Origin: Planktomarina sp.
GTDB lineage: Bacteria > Pseudomonadota > Alphaproteobacteria > Rhodobacterales > Rhodobacteraceae
NCBI GenBank assembly: GCA_020630015.1
Contig: JAHDCF010000009.1
Location: 1-64,000, forward strand
Length of the DNA: 64,000 nt
Direction of reading: 5' to 3'
Of this stretch, positions 61,647 to 64,000 are shown piece after piece. The notes beneath the pieces were generated by a model, which was not told the origin of the DNA, searched no databases, and saw only the letters and a program-made list of their open reading frames with translations. Made by a program: the position numbers and the translations under genes. The stretch's first letter is position 1, and each line of letters opens with the position of its first letter.

Positions 61647-62240
61647 TTGACCCGTTTCTGTCTCATGGAAATAGTAAGTCCAAAATCTCCTAATCTGTAA
61701 TACCTGCCCGTGCTTCTATCGCCCTTGAAGCGTGATTAGCAATGTCTCCTCCGTTTGAAGCACCGGTGATAATAACTGCTGCTACAGTTCAAAACACGTC
61801 GCCACAGCCCGTGTTTTCAAGCCTTACAACTGGGTGTGAAAGGGTGATAACGATCTGTTGAGACACCGGGCCGCTGAAGCCGAGAATTTCCACTTCACCC
61901 TTTTACAACGTCACACATTGATCGGCGGCTCCCCAATTTCGATGTTTTTAATCGGGCAAAACCTTAGCCGAAAATAAACGGTTGAAAAAAACCAAGCGGT
62001 TGATTTCGGGGCTGATTCCGCAAAATATTTGAAGGAGTTGGGGTGGATCAAAGGGCGTCGATTGAGGGTTCATCGGTGGTGATCACGTTCCTTTGACGAG
62101 CCCGTTCCCGACCTGTATTTAGCAGGTGAATTGCCTTTTCAACGGCTCAAATTTCCGCTAAAGCTGTGCATATGCAATGGCAAGTAAGATATTGATTGTA
62201 TACATTAATTTATCTCTATTTGCATGTTTAGGACTTGAAC
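61647..62240. other. 594-bp region without a gene, with inverted repeats
   Basis: No coding frame is supported. Two inverted repeats stand out. AAAACACG/CGTGTTTT (61791-61798 and 61810-61817) is a terminator-like hairpin with an eleven-base loop. GTGAAAGGGTGA (61836-61847) and TCACCCTTTTAC (61895-61906) match 11 of 12 across 47 bases. The final part, containing TTGTATACATT (62195-62205), is the promoter region of the GH1 gene and could hold an operator. Confidence 0.5.
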
Positions 62241-63611
62241 ATGACCGAAATCAAAACCCGCAATATCATAAGCCGCTCTGACCTGCCGGCTGACTTCATT
62301 TTTGGCACGGCCACATCCTCTTATCAGATCGAAGGAACGCGGTTTGGCACCTGTGGTGCCTCCCATTGGGACAGTTTTGCAAAAGCAGGTGGCACGGCCA
62401 ACTTTGAGGATGGCGAAACCGCCTGCGCGCACTATGAAAAATGGGAAGACGACCTGAACTTGATCCAAGATTGCGGCTTGCAGGCCTACAGGTTTTCCGT
62501 GGCTTGGCCACGCATATTCCCGAATGCGGCGGGTTCGGTGAATGAACAAGGCCTTGCGTTTTATGATCGTGTTGTTGATGGCTTGCTTGCCCGTGGGATA
62601 GAACCGCACCTGACCCTTTATCACTGGGATTTGCCGCAATATTTGGCCGATAACGGCGGCTGGACCAATCAAGACACCACACAGCATTTCGGCGATTATA
62701 CCGAAGCGGTCATGCATCGCTTGGGTGATCGACTGAAGTCAGTTGCCACGATCAATGAACCTTGGTGCGTTGCTTGGTTGTCGCATTACCTGGGGCATCA
62801 CGCCCCTGGCCTGACGGATTTATCAGCGGCAGGCAAAGCCATGCACAATATCCTTTTGGCGCATGGGCGTAGTTTGGACCGCATGCGATCGATGCAGTCT
62901 GTGACCACCGATAGCAATCTGGGCATTGTGTTGAATATGGAAGTGTCCACCCCCAGCTCAGATGATCCAAAAGACATTGCGGCGGCGCAAATCCAAGACG
63001 GAATATACAACCGTTGGTTTGCAGATGCTGTTTTTACCGGAACCTATCCTGCAGATGTATTGGAACATCTCGAACCGCATTTGCCCGCAAATTGGCAAGA
63101 TGACATGCCGTTGATTTCCAAACCCATCGATTGGTTGGGTCTGAACTATTACACCCGCAACTTTATCAAAGATGATGGCAGCGGACAGTTCCCTTTTGGG
63201 GGCCCTGTCGTGCCAGAAAGTGCCGAAAAGGACCCCACCCGTACGTCGATGAATTGGGAAGTGTTTCCTGAGGGATTAACATATTTTCTGACCCGGATTG
63301 AGGAAAGATATGCCCCCAATATTCCGATCATTGTCAGTGAAAACGGCATGGCGTCTTTTGACGAAATCACAGATGGAAAAATCGATGATGTACAACGCGT
63401 GGCATATCTTCAATCACACATATCCGCTGTGAACGATGCCATTCACAAAGGCGCCCATGTAAAGGGATATTTTGCTTGGTCGCTTTTAGATAATTTCGAG
63501 TGGGCCTTTGGTTATGATCAAAGGTTTGGAATTGTGCATGTCGACTTTGAAACACAGGTGCGCACCCCCAAAGCGTCGTGGCATTGGTTGCGCAACTTTT
63601 TGGGAAGTTAA
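62241..63611 (+). CDS. GH1 family beta-glucosidase
   Basis: The 456-residue protein is a family 1 glycoside hydrolase. It has FIFGTATSSYQIEGT, YRFSVAWPRIFP, YHWDLPQYL, the acid/base Glu in TINEPWCVAW (near residue 173), the nucleophile Glu in IIVSENGM (near 368), and YFAWSLLDNFEWAFGYDQRFGIVHVDF at the C-terminus. It lacks a signal peptide, so it acts on disaccharides or aryl glycosides taken into the cytoplasm. The ATG at 62241 is preferred over a TTG six bases upstream. It converges on a sugar ABC transporter gene, which likely supplies the substrate; the 106-bp repeat lies between them. Confidence 0.95.
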   Translation: MTEIKTRNIISRSDLPADFIFGTATSSYQIEGTRFGTCGASHWDSFAKAGGTANFEDGETACAHYEKWEDDLNLIQDCGLQAYRFSVAWPRIFPNAAGSVNEQGLAFYDRVVDGLLARGIEPHLTLYHWDLPQYLADNGGWTNQDTTQHFGDYTEAVMHRLGDRLKSVATINEPWCVAWLSHYLGHHAPGLTDLSAAGKAMHNILLAHGRSLDRMRSMQSVTTDSNLGIVLNMEVSTPSSDDPKDIAAAQIQDGIYNRWFADAVFTGTYPADVLEHLEPHLPANWQDDMPLISKPIDWLGLNYYTRNFIKDDGSGQFPFGGPVVPESAEKDPTRTSMNWEVFPEGLTYFLTRIEERYAPNIPIIVSENGMASFDEITDGKIDDVQRVAYLQSHISAVNDAIHKGAHVKGYFAWSLLDNFEWAFGYDQRFGIVHVDFETQVRTPKASWHWLRNFLGS

Positions 63612-63618
63612 AGCGTTA

Positions 63619-63724
63619 TGCGCAATACTTGACCCAGTCAGCTTTGGGCAAGATCGCAACTTTATTGAGGTTTTGGGCTACACTTGCCGCAAAGGCTGAT
63701 TCAGGTTTTGCGCCAAGTGCTGTA
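63619..63724. repeat. 106-bp dispersed imperfect palindrome, copy 2 (inverted)
   Basis: The reverse complement matches 22687-22792 with only a few differences over the same 106 bp. It starts 8 bp after the GH1 stop and ends 11 bp before the stop of the convergent ABC ATPase gene, the same convergent 3'-3' setting as copy 1. Arms around TTGCGCAATACTTGA-like and TCAGGTTTTGCGCC ends can pair. Confidence 0.8.
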
Positions 63725-63734
63725 GCAATCTTTT

Positions 63735-64000
63735 CTAGAACAAATGCGCTTTGGCTTCATCAAAGCTAAATTTTACGACGTCATCAACATTCAGATCCAG
63801 ATTTTCGGGCGACGCAAAGCGGAAGGGTGTTTTTGTTTCGCCCATCAACTCAACCACTGTTTCTGTTCCCAAACGTTCCACCAAAGTAACGACCCCGGTC
63901 AAATCGCCTTTGGGGTCGACCTTCAGATGCTGCGGACGCACGGCCAGACGCGCATTTGCCCCCTTAACCACACCATCTGTCCGAAGCGGCACCCCTTTTG
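63735..64000 (-). CDS. Sugar ABC transporter ATP-binding protein (C-terminal part)
   Basis: The frame is open to the right edge, so only the last 88 or so residues are seen; the internal ATG at 63992 is not the start. The visible part is a TOBE domain of the MalK/UgpC type: LAVRPQHLKVDPKGDLTGVVTLVERLGTETVVELMGE and VVKFSFDEAKAHLF. This is the ATPase of a carbohydrate ABC importer, presumably for the glycoside cleaved by the GH1 enzyme. The nucleotide-binding domain lies outside the window. Confidence 0.85.
   Translation of the reverse strand, partial: KGVPLRTDGVVKGANARLAVRPQHLKVDPKGDLTGVVTLVERLGTETVVELMGETKTPFRFASPENLDLNVDDVVKFSFDEAKAHLF

Overview
The window looks like a chromosome segment of a marine alphaproteobacterium of the Rhodobacteraceae (Roseobacter group). 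The basis is gene content: an imuA-imuB-dnaE2 mutagenesis cassette, TRAP and tripartite-tricarboxylate (TTT) uptake systems with their own two-component regulators, a methanethiol-oxidase-type selenium-binding protein, a leucine/valine/isoleucine acid degradation block and a long modular RTX protein. Base composition is moderate (about half G+C by eye). The phospholipase D-like/Fic region and the 61-62 kb gap look AT-richer. No rRNA, tRNA, CRISPR array, complete insertion sequence or integrase was recognised.

Layout. 1-4.55 kb: the N-terminal 1517 residues of a secreted RTX repeat protein, cut by the left edge. 4.7-6.7 kb: a phospholipase D-like protein and a divergent Fic-domain protein. 6.7-12.05 kb: imuA, imuB and dnaE2 (translesion mutasome) with a LexA-like GTTC-N7-GTTC site just before imuB. 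12.1-22.7 kb: a tricarboxylate-type catabolic and uptake island. It holds an FAD dehydrogenase like tricarballylate dehydrogenase, a GntR regulator, an AbrB-type membrane protein, a D-2-hydroxyacid dehydrogenase, a PrpF-type isomerase, a fused TctA-TctB permease, TctC, and a TctD/TctE two-component pair. 22.8-28.4 kb: a DctPQM TRAP transporter and a DctB-like kinase with a short, AAA+-less DctD/DctR-like regulator.

28.4-31.5 kb: a BKACE-family enzyme, then an overlapping operon of SBP56/methanethiol oxidase, a 2Fe-2S ferredoxin and a CoA-binding protein. 31.7-35.3 kb: secreted or membrane genes (PepSY, MsrQ/YedZ-like cytochrome b, luciferase-domain protein, two SnoaL-like proteins) with a divergent LysR. 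This is the best candidate here for an undescribed system. 35.5-37.1 kb: a glutamate-synthase-type FMN enzyme fused to two CDGSH iron-sulfur domains.

37.5-56.4 kb: one unidirectional block of seventeen genes running from acyl-CoA ligase and LivGHMK-LivF uptake genes through thiolase, SDR, two acyl-CoA dehydrogenases and hydroxyisobutyrate dehydrogenase to the full leucine/isovalerate route (isovaleryl-CoA dehydrogenase, methylcrotonyl-CoA carboxylase, HMG-CoA lyase, enoyl-CoA hydratase). No branched-chain 2-oxoacid dehydrogenase is present but two AMP-forming ligase homologues are, so uptake and activation of branched short-chain acids is a reasonable reading. A divergent hybrid kinase and response regulator (56.5-59.2 kb) may control it. 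59.3-64 kb: a sulfatase-family hydrolase, a gene-poor stretch with several hairpins and one small membrane protein, a GH1 beta-glucosidase, and the 3' end of a sugar ABC transporter ATPase.

A 106-bp imperfectly palindromic repeat occurs twice (22687-22792 and, inverted, 63619-63724). Each copy lies between the 3' ends of two convergent genes.
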